NCBI GenBank assembly: GCA_946800325.1
Contig: OX326959.1
Location: 53,160,784-53,224,783, forward strand
Length of the DNA: 64,000 bases
Direction of reading: 5' to 3'
Source: Luzula sylvatica
Taxonomy: Eukaryota; Streptophyta; Magnoliopsida; Poales; Juncaceae
Shown: positions 49,469 to 58,825 of the stretch, one piece after another
Numbering within the stretch: the stretch's first letter is position 1
Layout of the letters: every line of letters begins with the position of its first letter
Position numbers and translations under genes: made by a program
Notes under the pieces: generated by a model
Databases searched by the model: none
Seen by the model: only the letters and a program-made list of their open reading frames with translations
Told to the model about the DNA's origin: nothing

Positions 49469-50226
49469 TAGGGGTGGCAATTTACCGAGCCGAGCCGAAC
49501 ACAGCCCAGCTCGAGCTCGGCTCGAGTCTGGTTCGAGCCAGCTCGGCTCGACTCGACGGAGGGGTTCGAGCTCGGAAGTCCAGCTCGAGCTCGGCTCGGA
49601 AAAAACTCGAGCCAGCTCGAAAACACTCGAGCCAGCTCGTAGCGACTCAGGCGAGAGGCGAATCAGCGAGACTCAGGCGAGACTCAGGCGAGACGAGACT
49701 TGTAGCGAGTCAGACTCAGGCGAGAGGAGAATCGGTGAGAATCGTAGCGAGACTCAGGCGTCGAGAGGCGAGAGAGGCGTTGAGAGGTGAGAGATCTGAG
49801 AGGCGAGAGGAGCGAGAGAGATCTGAGAGGCGAGAGAGAGAGATCTGAGAGGCGAGCGAGAGAGATCTGAGAGGCGAGAGAGAGAGATCTGAGAGGCGAG
49901 AGAGGAGCGAGAGGCGAGAGAGGTCTGAGTGAGAGGCGAGAGAGGATTAGGGTTAGGTTACGCGTCTGAGAGTAGCGCGCGAGAGAAAGAGCGGCGACGT
50001 GAATAGGTATTATATACGGTGTTCGAGCTCGAGCTGCTCGCGAGCCGAACATCACCCGGCTCGAGCTCGGCTCGAGTCTGGTTCGAGCCAGCTCGGCTCG
50101 AGTCTGGTTCGAGCCAGCTCGGCTCGGCTCGAATTTTTCGAGCCAATTTTCGAACGAGCTATTTTCGAACGATCTTCGAGCCGAACGCGAACGAACGTTC
50201 GAGCCGAGCTTTTTTTGCCAGCCCTA
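49469..50226. mobile_element. Small hAT-type element rich in CTCGAGC motifs (758 bp)
   Basis: Ends are TAGGGGTGGCAA and TTGCCAGCCCTA, inverted repeats with one mismatch. The 8-bp duplication ACCTGATG flanks it (49,461-49,468 and 50,227-50,234). The interior is GC-rich, unlike its surroundings. GAGCTCGGCTCGAGTCTGG occurs at both ends in direct orientation, with many related GAGCC/GGCTC words. The middle (49,740-49,940) is a purine-rich tandem repeat around GATCTGAGAGGCGAGAGAG. There is no transposase. All open frames here are low-complexity by-products. Confidence 0.88.
49740..49940 (+). repeat. GA-rich minisatellite in the hAT element
   Basis: Irregular units of about 20-28 bp built on ATCTGAGAGGCGAG repeat at least six times. 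Confidence 0.85.
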
Positions 50227-50449
50227 ACCTGATGGAATGATCTCACTTACTTTTTTACATTACATAGCATCCCTAACCTATTTATACTAGACTAATTGAC
50301 CTAGCTAGAAACAACTAGATGAATGGATAATGTTCATGGTCTTCTAAACCGACTTTATAAAGTCTTTCCTTAATATGCATGAACTTTCTTGATCCTTCTC
50401 CATTTCATTCATGTTTAAGTATTAAGAAAATGAATTGAATATTTTAACA

Positions 50450-50460
50450 CTCCCCCTTAA
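50450..50460 (-). other. Polypurine tract of Copia element A
   Basis: CTCCCCCTTAA on the plus strand, TTAAGGGGGAG on the minus, between the end of the RNase H frame and the LTR. Confidence 0.75.
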
Positions 50461-51118
50461 TTCATTTTCTTGAATACGCCAATCAGATCGCGATTACGCA
50501 CAAACTTGTCTTTCGATAATGCCTTAGTAAATATATCAGCCAGCTGTTCCTCTGTCCTGCAAAATTTTAGTTGCACTTCGCCTTGTTCCACTGCTTCTCG
50601 TAAGTAGTGGTATTTGATCGCAATATGTTTCGTCCGATCATGATTAACCGGATTCTTGCTCATTGCGATCGCTGATTTACTATCACAATATATCGTTGTT
50701 GCCTCTTCTTTATTTTCTCCAATATCCGTCATTATCCGTTTCATCTACACTGCTTGTGCAACTGTCCTGGCTGCTGCCACATATTCGGCTTCTGCCGATG
50801 ATAACAAGCCGATGATAACGCCACGATACTTTGTTTCTTAGATGACCATGCACACATGCCTGATCCGAGAGAGAAGGCATAACCTGACGTACTCTTCATG
50901 TCGTCTTGACATCCTGCCCAATCGTTGTCAGTATATCCAGTCAGGGTCGAATTCTTCACCGGCTTGTACCAAATGTCGTAATCTGTGGTTCCTTTTATGT
51001 ATCGTAACACTCGTTTAGCTGATGTATAATGTCGTTGGCTCGGGCTCTGCATGTACCTCGACAATAAACTCGCAGCATACATAATATCCGGTCTCATCGC
51101 AGTCAGATATAATAGACT
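50457..51118 (-). pseudogene. Copia element A: end of reverse transcriptase and RNase H, broken
   Basis: The minus strand encodes the C-terminal part of a Ty1/copia polyprotein. Visible motifs are [36 protein letters not shown] and [11 protein letters not shown], then SIVALSS. After a frameshift come IYCDSKSAIAMSKNP, RTKHIAIKYHYLREAVEQGE and TEEQLADIFTKALSKDKF, ending at 50,457. Two lesions are visible. A 14-bp direct duplication of GCCGATGATAACAA at about 50,794-50,821 shifts the frame in the RNase H domain. A TAG lies just upstream of MKRIM near 50,745, in a position that I infer was once Trp. The upstream part of the polyprotein was separated by insertion of Copia element B at 51,118 and should resume beyond 64,000. 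Confidence 0.88.
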
Positions 51119-52109
51119 TGAAGGAAATACAGTTTCAGGATCAACCGTAAAAGTGTACACAAGGATAAACGAATGTAGTCGTACATTCGTGGCCATAACT
51201 GTCAGTGGGAAAATCTGATTTGAATGGTTCAAAATTGGGTTAGATAGATAATTAGATTATCTATAACCTTCATGTAGAAATATATTTCATATGAACGAAG
51301 TATTAGTGTCGTTTATGTGAAATACCGAAAGGGTGCAACAGTATGACATACAGTTAGTAAAACAGTCATAACTTTTGCATACGAACTCCAATTGGGCTGG
51401 GCCAAATTGGGTTGTGTCGATAATTAGATTATCTACAACTTTCATGTTGGGTGAGTTTCTATCTGAGAAATTTACCAATTTCGAAATGACAGAATACTGA
51501 CCAGGTTCATGCAGTTTTCTGTGTGAGAGGATGTATATTGGATATACATGTCTTTTGGCTAATCCTGATCCTATTAGGTATAAATAGGATACTTTCTCTC
51601 TCATCACAATGAAGTTAATGCAATCTTATTCAGAATATTTCAGGAGATTTTCCAGAATAATTGAGATACAACTTTCTATTGAGTGAAAGGGTGTAAAGAG
51701 AGATAACCGAGAAAAGGAGTTTTCTCGGTGTAGAGAATCAAACGATCGAGCAAGTTCGCCGGTGCATCGTCTAGGCAGGTGCATCCGCGACCGACGTCTT
51801 GCGACTCACGGTGGATACAAGTAGAGGAGCGACAATTGTGGCTCTTAGATTGTGATCGACCCAAGGAGTGAGAAGACGGCCAACGAACGGTGAAAGACGC
51901 GTGGTATGGGACGCGCGGATTGTCACCAACGTGACAGGAGATAGAAGGCGGCGTTCAACCCTTCGTGCGTGATCAATTTCACGCTGGTATGAATCTGTCC
52001 TTCTATTCGCATCGTACCCTCGAAGTCGTGGCGTGATCTCGGGAATCGGAGAATCGGACCGGGCCTTCATTCCGCTGCGCGGGCCTGGGGTCGAGGATAT
52101 TCTCCTACA
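51119..52109 (+). repeat. 5' LTR of Copia element B (991 bp)
   Basis: Bounded TG...CA and followed one base later by the primer site. It contains two copies of a module centred on AGATAATTAGATTATCT (51,246) and GATAATTAGATTATCT (51,419), 173 bp apart. A TATA box is at 51,579. Confidence 0.88.
51579..51586 (+). promoter_or_regulatory. TATA box in the LTR of Copia element B
   Basis: TATAAATA within CTATTAGGTATAAATAGGA; transcription would begin some 30 bases downstream, near 51,615. Confidence 0.6.
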
Positions 52110-52110
52110 G

Positions 52111-52122
52111 TGGTATCAGAGC
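52111..52122 (+). other. Primer-binding site of Copia element B
   Basis: TGGTATCAGAGC, complementary to the 3' end of initiator tRNA-Met, one base after the LTR. Confidence 0.9.
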
Positions 52123-52429
52123 GATCGCCATCGATTCGAGGGTCGAATCATAGTCGTATATTAGATATACGCACGGGTTATCAAAGTTCGTACCCGTTTG
52201 CATGATGTTACATATAGAGAAAGTCAAATTCCGTTAAAATCACAAGTGGAATTCGCTAGAGATCGATCAAAAGTTGATTGAGAGTATCTAGGAATTATCG
52301 TGAAAAGGTTTCATGATTTATCGTTTCAGAAACGAGCGAAAACGGAAGAAACGGCAAAATCTGCAGAAAATTAGAATACGAAACAGTGAGTAAAACTAAG
52401 ATAATTTTCAGTGGGAAACTCCAAATTGA

Positions 52430-52925
52430 TTGGCTCAAATTGGCGTAGTTAGATAATGAGATTATCTATGACTTTGATACAGAAAGTTTTTTCATTTGAA
52501 CGAATTATCAGTGTCGTTTTTATGAAATACTGAAAGGGTGCGACTGTTTGACATACAGAGACTAAAACGTCCGTATATGTCGCATAGAAACTCCAATTGC
52601 GTCCAATCCAATTGGGTTAGTTAGATAATAATATTATATAGAACTTTCGTTCACGTTCAAAGTCGGTTGGAACAATTTAATATTTTTGTTTCAACAGAAT
52701 ACTGAAAATGTGTCTGTAGTTTTCTGGTTGAAAAGGTGTATTGGATAAACTTACCTTTTCATTTGTTCGTATTTTACTAAAACTGCTATAACTTTCAGTA
52801 GACAATTCCGATTTGAATGGTTCAAATTGGGTTAGTTAGATAATGAGATTATCTAGAACTTTCATGTTGTAATATATTTCATTTGAGCGAAGTATTAGTA
52901 TCGCTCTAATGAAATACCGAAAGGG
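52430..52925 (+). repeat. Leader modules with palindromic core, shared with the LTR
   Basis: Modules around AGATAATGAGATTATCT occur at 52,451 and 52,838, with a degenerate one at 52,623. They share flanking words with the two LTR modules, such as AAATTGGGTTAG before and AACTTTCATGTT after. GAAATACCGAAAGGGTGCA, or a close form, appears in both LTR and leader. Confidence 0.8.
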
Positions 52926-52943
52926 TGCAGAAAAACAGTTTTT

Positions 52944-52961
52944 CTGCCGCCCCGGGGGCAG
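52944..52961 (+). other. GC-rich near-palindrome in the leader of Copia element B
   Basis: CTGCCGCCCCGGGGGCAG is a palindrome except for one mismatched pair. GC-rich inverted words such as CGTCCCGGGCG follow. It stands out sharply in an AT-rich leader. Confidence 0.7.
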
Positions 52962-53151
52962 TTTTTGGTGCCCCGGACGCGTCCCGGGCGAGGTTTTCTC
53001 GCGCCCCACGGCCCTTGCCTTACAACGGATGGGGAAGTCCGTTATAACGGACCCTTCTCTGGATGCTGTTTTTGTTTTCGCGATAACTTTGGCTACGAAG
53101 CTCGGAATTTTGAGTTCTTTATATCGATTTGATCGGCATCAAACATTCTAG

Positions 53152-54542
53152 CATATTAGATAATTAATTATTTAGAATAATTAATCTCCCTAAATAAATC
53201 ATATGCATATAGAAAATCTTGTGATAGTGATATAATTGGATTATGTCACGGATTTAGAAACATGCAATGGCATGATCCCTCATAATATTTAAGTCATGGA
53301 AATGCCTTCCATATCCACAACTACCGAGTTCGGTGTTACGTTTCACGTGGGTTCAGGCTAAAGTCGGGCACGTGATATTGAAACAATCGAAAGGGTGGCA
53401 AGCGTTAAATCAGGACTTGTGAGGCACAGGCTAAAGTCGACTCACTAGTAGCTTATTTGAACGATACGTTGGAGATGGTTGTGACTTAACCGTCCAGGCC
53501 AATCAGATTGGAGTTCGGGGCATAGATAGGATGCACACACGGAACTGGGATTGTATTGGATACGATCCATCACCGAAATCCTATAAAGGTTCAAGAGTCG
53601 TATTGGATACGATTGGATATAATCCTACCTAAATAACGGGATCCCACCCGATAGGCTAAAGTCACTTGTGGGAGGAACGGAAATATGGGTCTTGAGTGTT
53701 ATGGACTTGGAGTCCCGTATCGGTATGAGGGTTATCGATTCGATAAAATAACACTATCATATATTCATCATATAAGCATATAGATTAAGTACGCACGGTT
53801 AGGAGTTAATCTTCATCATCCGTTTAGAATTATGTTTTCAAGCAACACCAAATATATCGTAGAGATCGATATGATAGATAGCTTTTGGGCCGGAATTACC
53901 ATGATTAACCTTGATAGTTAAAGAATAGTTCTTTAGACTTAAAGGAACGTGTTGGACACGGAAATGGTAGATTCGGGGCTCGAGGCATTGGCTTTAGAGA
54001 AAGCCGGGTTCGATAAACTTTAAGAAGGAATCGAACGATATTACGTGCCTTGTGGTGGCATGTATAGACGCAAATTTCTCAAAATTGTTTTGAGAATTCG
54101 GGTGTATATGAAAGTAAAACACAACGCTCATGAAATAGTTTCAAGAGCTAGAGCGCGTTGAATGGTTCGATGCGGCTCAAAGAGTAGGTTAATTTTGAGA
54201 CGTCTTATGGGTCTTTGATTAACACTCGTGTGTTGATGGTACGAGATTTGATGTTCGTGACCGAATATCATATGCATTCGATAGATAAGTCGATCCCGAA
54301 ATTGCATATGATGCGATTTAAATTTGAATTGGAGATGCTCAGAGTATCCGAGGAATCCAATGCATATAGATGCGTGGATGTCCTTGTAATTCAAAAGCGG
54401 GATCGAAAGAAATGTATGTCTAAGGGTATTTTGGGAAAATGTTTTCCAAAATGGAGAGTTCGGACAAAGAGTTGTCCAAACTAATGACTCAAAGAATGGT
54501 GAAATCCGAGGAGGATTAAACCTAGAAGTTGATTGCTTCTTT
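53152..54542 (+). pseudogene. Probable gag region of Copia element B, not readable
   Basis: This is the position where gag should lie, before the pre-integrase motif. No frame shows a clear gag domain or zinc knuckle. GGCTAAAGTC recurs at 53,357, 53,429 and 53,654. The longest frame (54,215-54,484) shows no motif I recognise. I assign it by position only. Confidence 0.4.
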
Positions 54543-54709
54543 TGGCATTGCCGTCTTGGCCATATAAACGAGATACGCGTATCTAGATTCCATGTGATGG
54601 AATGCTAGAATCATTCGAATTAGATTTGATTGATTAATGCAATACTTATTTATTAGGCAAAACGACAAAGGGCATCATTCTCCAAAGTATTGGAGAAAGA
54701 TCCAGCGAA
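54543..54709 (+). pseudogene. Pre-integrase zinc-binding remnant of Copia element B
   Basis: WHCRLGHINE at 54,543-54,572 is the typical Copia motif before integrase, supplying His/Cys ligands. It continues with a weakly preserved stretch including LLGKTTKG, then is cut at 54,709 by element C. The same domain resumes at 60,182. Confidence 0.75.
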
Positions 54710-56065
54710 TGATGAACGGGTTTTCGATCACTTCTAAATTGATATATCGTTGTATGTGAAAACCAATTCAATCAACAAGTTTGGAATTTAATGTGTATAG
54801 TAGTAATATGCAAGTTCGTTCCACGAGGAGTATATGCGTCAAATAAGATTAAACTTCAGATCTTTAAAATAATTATTTCGAAGTTTCCAAAATTAATGAA
54901 AATTTGTGTACAGATATTTCTGAATATTATCAAATTTATCCTAAAATTTCAAACAATTTGGACAACGGAATAAAAAGTTATTAACGAATTACAATCAGGT
55001 CTCTGAAAAACAGTCCCCTGGAAACAGCAGGTTTTCAGTTTAAGTGACAGTTTTCAAAAATTCATATCAATTCGAATATTTCATGAAATTCTACGATTCA
55101 AAAAGTTCCCGAAACTAGAAATCAAAATCTACGCAGAACAAAAATATCACACAAAGAGAGCACAAGATCGAATGCAAGAAATAAGATTTAGAACAAAGAT
55201 TTTTAGATTCAAACAAGTTTTCTTTACACGACTTCAAACATTCATTCAACATACAAGAAATTTAAGATAGAAAAGAATACACCTAATTCGAAGAAAGTAG
55301 AGCTTCAACGTGCCAAGAGGAGCTCCTTTCCTCGCCTAGTGTCGTCGCTCGATGCTCGAACCGCTAGAAAGCTAGGACGGTACGAGCGCTTCTCGCTCGA
55401 AGTTGTCGACTCTCCCGGATGAAGAAAGCTCCTAGTCCGGTTGTGACGTGTATCTTCTGCGACTAGCTTCGATTAGATCGATTCACCGGATGAAGTAAGC
55501 TTCGAGTCCGGCAAACAATCACTCGAGAATTCGAGTAATTCTTGAATTGTTCTTGACGTTCTTGAAAGTTCTTGGAAGTGCTTAGAGAGAGAGAAAGAAG
55601 AAAGGGGAGGGAAGAAGAAGCAAATTCTGCCCAAGGGCCTTGGGGTCTTATTTATAGTGCCCTTGAAGATCTCCCATTGGTCAAGAGATGGTTGAGAGGA
55701 TTGAGGGTAGTTTGGTAATTGTAGGTGAGGAAGGTGGGCTGAATGGTGGTTATAGTGTGAGTGGTTTTCGTATAGAATTTGGTGTAGACTTTTGTGTGGT
55801 AGATTTCTTGCCTTCTTCTTCATACGTGTACCGAAATGGACAGTATAATATATCGATTTTATCGGCGCGAGGAGAGGAAGACAACTACACTGTTGGAATG
55901 CCAAAAACTTTCGCCCAAAAACCTAAAATTATCAATAAAACACACTTAGTGAAGAAATATTCTTGCTATCTCAAATATGAACAATTATATATATAAAGTT
56001 GTGATTCAAAAGGGCTAAAATCCCCAAATTAGATATCAAAAAGGTGCTTTATTTTCCTCTTATCA
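54710..56065 (-). repeat. 3' LTR of element C
   Basis: 1,356 bp, TG...CA. The minus-strand TATA box TATAAATA is at 55,649-55,656. Open frames within (55,473-55,904 minus, 55,688-55,996 plus) are repeated in the other LTR and show no known domain. Confidence 0.93.
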
Positions 56066-56080
56066 AATACCCCCACACTT
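56066..56080 (-). other. Polypurine tract of element C
   Basis: AATACCCCCACACTT on the plus strand, directly beside the 3' LTR. A second similar tract, TCCCCCCCACACTT, lies at 57,343-57,356 and may be an internal duplicate or a central tract. Confidence 0.75.
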
Positions 56081-57509
56081 AGCTTTTGTCGTCCTCGACA
56101 AAATAAAACGTAATAAAATAGATTTTAAGCACAAAAAATACAAGTTAGGTTTTGTTGAAATTGTAATCACACTATCTCATAAATTTGAATTTCACAAGAA
56201 ATATTTATACTCTCTTAATCATATGTTATTTCAAGAGGAACAAAATATCAAACTTCTATAATGAGGATTTTGCCAATTTTTAAGATATTTATTAAGAAAT
56301 GATTTTCACTCGAAAAAGATAGTTAAACACCACATAATGAACGTAACACCACATAATTAAAGAGGAAAAATCTTTTAAAAGTATTAATAGAACCAATTTT
56401 TTTCATTTTTGCAAAAGTTGACCTTAAATGTAAGTAATTCACTTTTATAACCGCTCGGTACGTAAGTACTTGGGTCCTCCTTAAATCCAACCAAATTTCC
56501 TTAAATTTTGCTCAAAAATATTATTTTATATTTTTCTTTTTCTTTTTCTTTTTTCTTTTCTTTTTTTTCTTTTGCTTTTTTCTATTTTCTTTTTCTTTTC
56601 TTTTTTCTTTTTTTTTTCTTTTTTTCTTTTTTTTTTCATTCTTTTTTCTTTCTTCTTTCATTGAAATAGTTTTATATAAAATATTAATTCACAATGTTTC
56701 GAACCGATCATGAGTACAGTTCGCTCATGCCCGGCTTACTCCATTGCGAATTCTTTTTGAAAAAATCGCGAGCGCAATAAAATTCCGTTTGGTTGGGACA
56801 TAAGTCGCCATGAACGGTTAGGATCCTTAAGTGTAAGTTGTCAAATTTTTAAACTAATGCAAAAACTACCAAAAATGGTTGAATAAAACTTTTTAGAATT
56901 TCTAAATTAAGAATGGGTTCTTATTCAAAAATGGTGTGCCACATAAATCATAATAAAAATCATTTAAAATAAATACTTCTTTAAGCAAATCTTATTATAG
57001 ACGGGATTGAATCCCAAATTAGTCTCATTAAAGACCGTTTATTGTTTTCTTTAATATTCATTTGAGAAAAAGAATATTCTTTAAGTGGATGGTGAAAATT
57101 CTTTTTAAGAAGATGTGTGATTATTTAGACTTGATCGTGGAGAAAAACCGTTTCTTTAACAAGTATTTAAGTGCTTAAAAATCGAGGACGATCACGAAAA
57201 ATTGATTTAAAATATGATATATACAATGGTGGTAGAATTTTTTAATTTTTAAAATTTTTAAAATTTTCAATTTTCATAAAAGCAAAATAAAAGCATAAAA
57301 GAAAAATAAAAGCGAATATATACAAAGGAAATCCAAATATTATCCCCCCCACACTTATTTCCAAGCTTGTCCTCAAGCGAAAAGATACGAAAAAAAATGT
57401 CGACTAAAATAGAAAAAAGATGGATAGATAAAACCTGAATTTTTTTGGTGCGTGGGTTGCCTCCCAACTAGCGCCCTTTCTTTTACGTCTTTGGGCTAGA
57501 CACCCAAAG
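56081..57509 (-). other. Non-coding 3' part of element C
   Basis: No gene is seen. It contains a pyrimidine tract of CTTTT units on the plus strand (56,527-56,655), the second polypurine-like tract (57,343) and the Athila/Tat-like word at 57,451-57,474. A stretch around 56,700-56,840 shows no frame. Confidence 0.6.
56527..56655 (+). repeat. Polypyrimidine (TTTTC)n tract
   Basis: Nearly 130 bases of T with regular C, in the 3' non-coding part of element C. Confidence 0.88.
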
Positions 57510-58670
57510 TTAGCCTATTTCGAGATTATATGAGGCGCTTATGCTTTTAGCGGCTTTACGACCGCCTTTGAGCAGTCTCATTAAGAGATTGGAGACTTGA
57601 GCGATTGCCATGATTATTTTTCGTTTAGCGTAAGTTGAACTTGGCGTGAAGAGTTTCTTTATTTCATCTTGGATTTTTTCAAGCTTTTCTTCTAAAGGCC
57701 TTTGTTGGAGAGGAGTTGTGAGAGGCGTGAGTGTGTCGAATGTATTTGACTTCCTTGATAAATCTACACAAGGTGAATTTCTATCATGAGAAGCATCATA
57801 GTTCTTAAATGAATTAAAATTGATGATATATGGAAAGAATTCACCTTGGAGAGTTGTAGATTTTTCTTCTTGCTCGTTTGATAATTGCGCGTTTTCATCG
57901 ATTGGAGTGAGTTGAACCGTCTTTTGGAGAGTCGAATCCAATGACACCTTTTCTTCTTCAATGATCGTTCCAATGCTTTCATCGAATCCCCCTATACTTG
58001 AACTCTTGTCACCTTCAATCTCCACAATCTCCTCGTTTGAATATTCTAACTCGAGACAAATCACTCTTTGATCTAGATCGTTTACGATGGATTGAATATT
58101 TCCGAGTCGTCGAGAGGTGGTTTTAATCTCATGCGAGATATCACTTATCTCTTGTTTGATTTCTTGTTTGATTTCTTCAAAATCTTGTTTCATTTCTTCA
58201 TAAACTTGTTCTTGCTTTTGTTTAAGAGATACCATCATCGCCATCATTTCCTCCATCATTCTTTTTAATTCTTGGTCTTGATCTTCGTTTTGGGATTGAA
58301 ATTGTGGATCTTGGTAATCAAATTCATGTTGAGATTCGAGTTCGTTTTGAGAAGGTTCGTATATGGGGTTTGAGTAATTATTGGTGGTTTCGGTATAGGA
58401 TTGTGTCTCATAACCCCATGGGGATTCGTTTTCGTATTCGCGAGCTTCGTAGATGGGATTTTGATAAATGGTCTCGGTGCGTGATTCTTCGTATTGATTT
58501 GAGGTGGAACATGAGAGCAAACCGAGCCTTCGTTCTTCTTTTCTTTCTTCCCATTCGTCGATGTCTTGATTGATCATTTCTTTAAGCGTCATGTGTTTTG
58601 GATATCTTCTTGGAATTCTTTCTTGAGTTAGCAATTCTCCAAACGTTCTTGGTCCTTCTTGATGATCCAT
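57510..58670 (-). CDS. Intact 386-aa coiled-coil protein of element C (gag-position ORF)
   Basis: A single uninterrupted frame, starting about 135 bases after the primer site, the place normally taken by gag. It is acidic and Glu/Gln-rich. N-terminal residues 1-50 are charged (MDHQEGPRTFGELLTQERIP; MTLKEMINQDIDEWEERKEE). Residues about 65-110 carry two copies of a NPIYE motif (NPIYEAREYE and NPIYEPSQNE). Residues about 125-215 form a likely long coiled coil (ELKRMMEEMMAMMVSLKQKQ; EMKQDFEEIKQEIKQEISD). The C-terminus turns basic (AKRKIIMAIAQVSNLLMRLL; KGGRKAAKSIS). No CCHC knuckle, protease, reverse transcriptase or integrase is present. A coiled coil with a basic tail would fit self-assembly and RNA binding, but I do not recognise the family. 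Preservation of the frame in a young element suggests selection or very recent copying. Confidence 0.7.
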   Translation of the reverse strand: MDHQEGPRTFGELLTQERIPRRYPKHMTLKEMINQDIDEWEERKEERRLGLLSCSTSNQYEESRTETIYQNPIYEAREYENESPWGYETQSYTETTNNYSNPIYEPSQNELESQHEFDYQDPQFQSQNEDQDQELKRMMEEMMAMMVSLKQKQEQVYEEMKQDFEEIKQEIKQEISDISHEIKTTSRRLGNIQSIVNDLDQRVICLELEYSNEEIVEIEGDKSSSIGGFDESIGTIIEEEKVSLDSTLQKTVQLTPIDENAQLSNEQEEKSTTLQGEFFPYIINFNSFKNYDASHDRNSPCVDLSRKSNTFDTLTPLTTPLQQRPLEEKLEKIQDEIKKLFTPSSTYAKRKIIMAIAQVSNLLMRLLKGGRKAAKSISASYNLEIG

Positions 58671-58805
58671 CTTGCTCTACTCCGTGTACCTCGCAAGTAT
58701 AGAAAATTTTCGAAATTAGTGAAATATCAAGTTCAAACTTATCAATTCTATTAAAAATATCACTCAAGATTGCAAGTTCGATTCATAATTTGACTTAAAC
58801 ATTAC
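58671..58805 (-). other. Leader of element C
   Basis: Short untranslated stretch between the primer site and the ORF start on the minus strand. An overlapping short minus frame (58,582-58,767) looks incidental. Confidence 0.5.
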
Positions 58806-58823
58806 TCCCCGGCAGCGGCGCCA
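58806..58823 (-). other. Primer-binding site of element C
   Basis: TGGCGCCGCTGCCGGGGA on the minus strand, two bases from the LTR, of the tRNA-Asp type. Confidence 0.85.
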
Positions 58824-58825
58824 TT

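Larger units (their letters stand above)
49292..50449 (-). repeat. 3' LTR of Copia element A, containing a hAT insertion
   Basis: On the minus strand it begins TGTTAAAATATTCAATTC right after the polypurine tract and ends AAATTTCA, giving TG...CA. Without the 758-bp hAT element and one 8-bp duplication the LTR is about 390 bp. Its outer end coincides exactly with the loss of similarity to cullin intron 1. The partner LTR is outside the window, so the outer boundary rests on that comparison. Confidence 0.72.

Noticed and set aside
49288..50246. Several overlapping Arg/Ser/Glu-rich frames on both strands
   Set aside because: They come from the CTCGAGC and GA repeats of the hAT element; all frames are open because stops are rare in such repeats.
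55473..55996. 143- and 102-codon frames in the LTR of element C (repeated at 59,589-60,112)
   Set aside because: They overlap each other on opposite strands and span the LTR promoter, so they are most likely chance frames.
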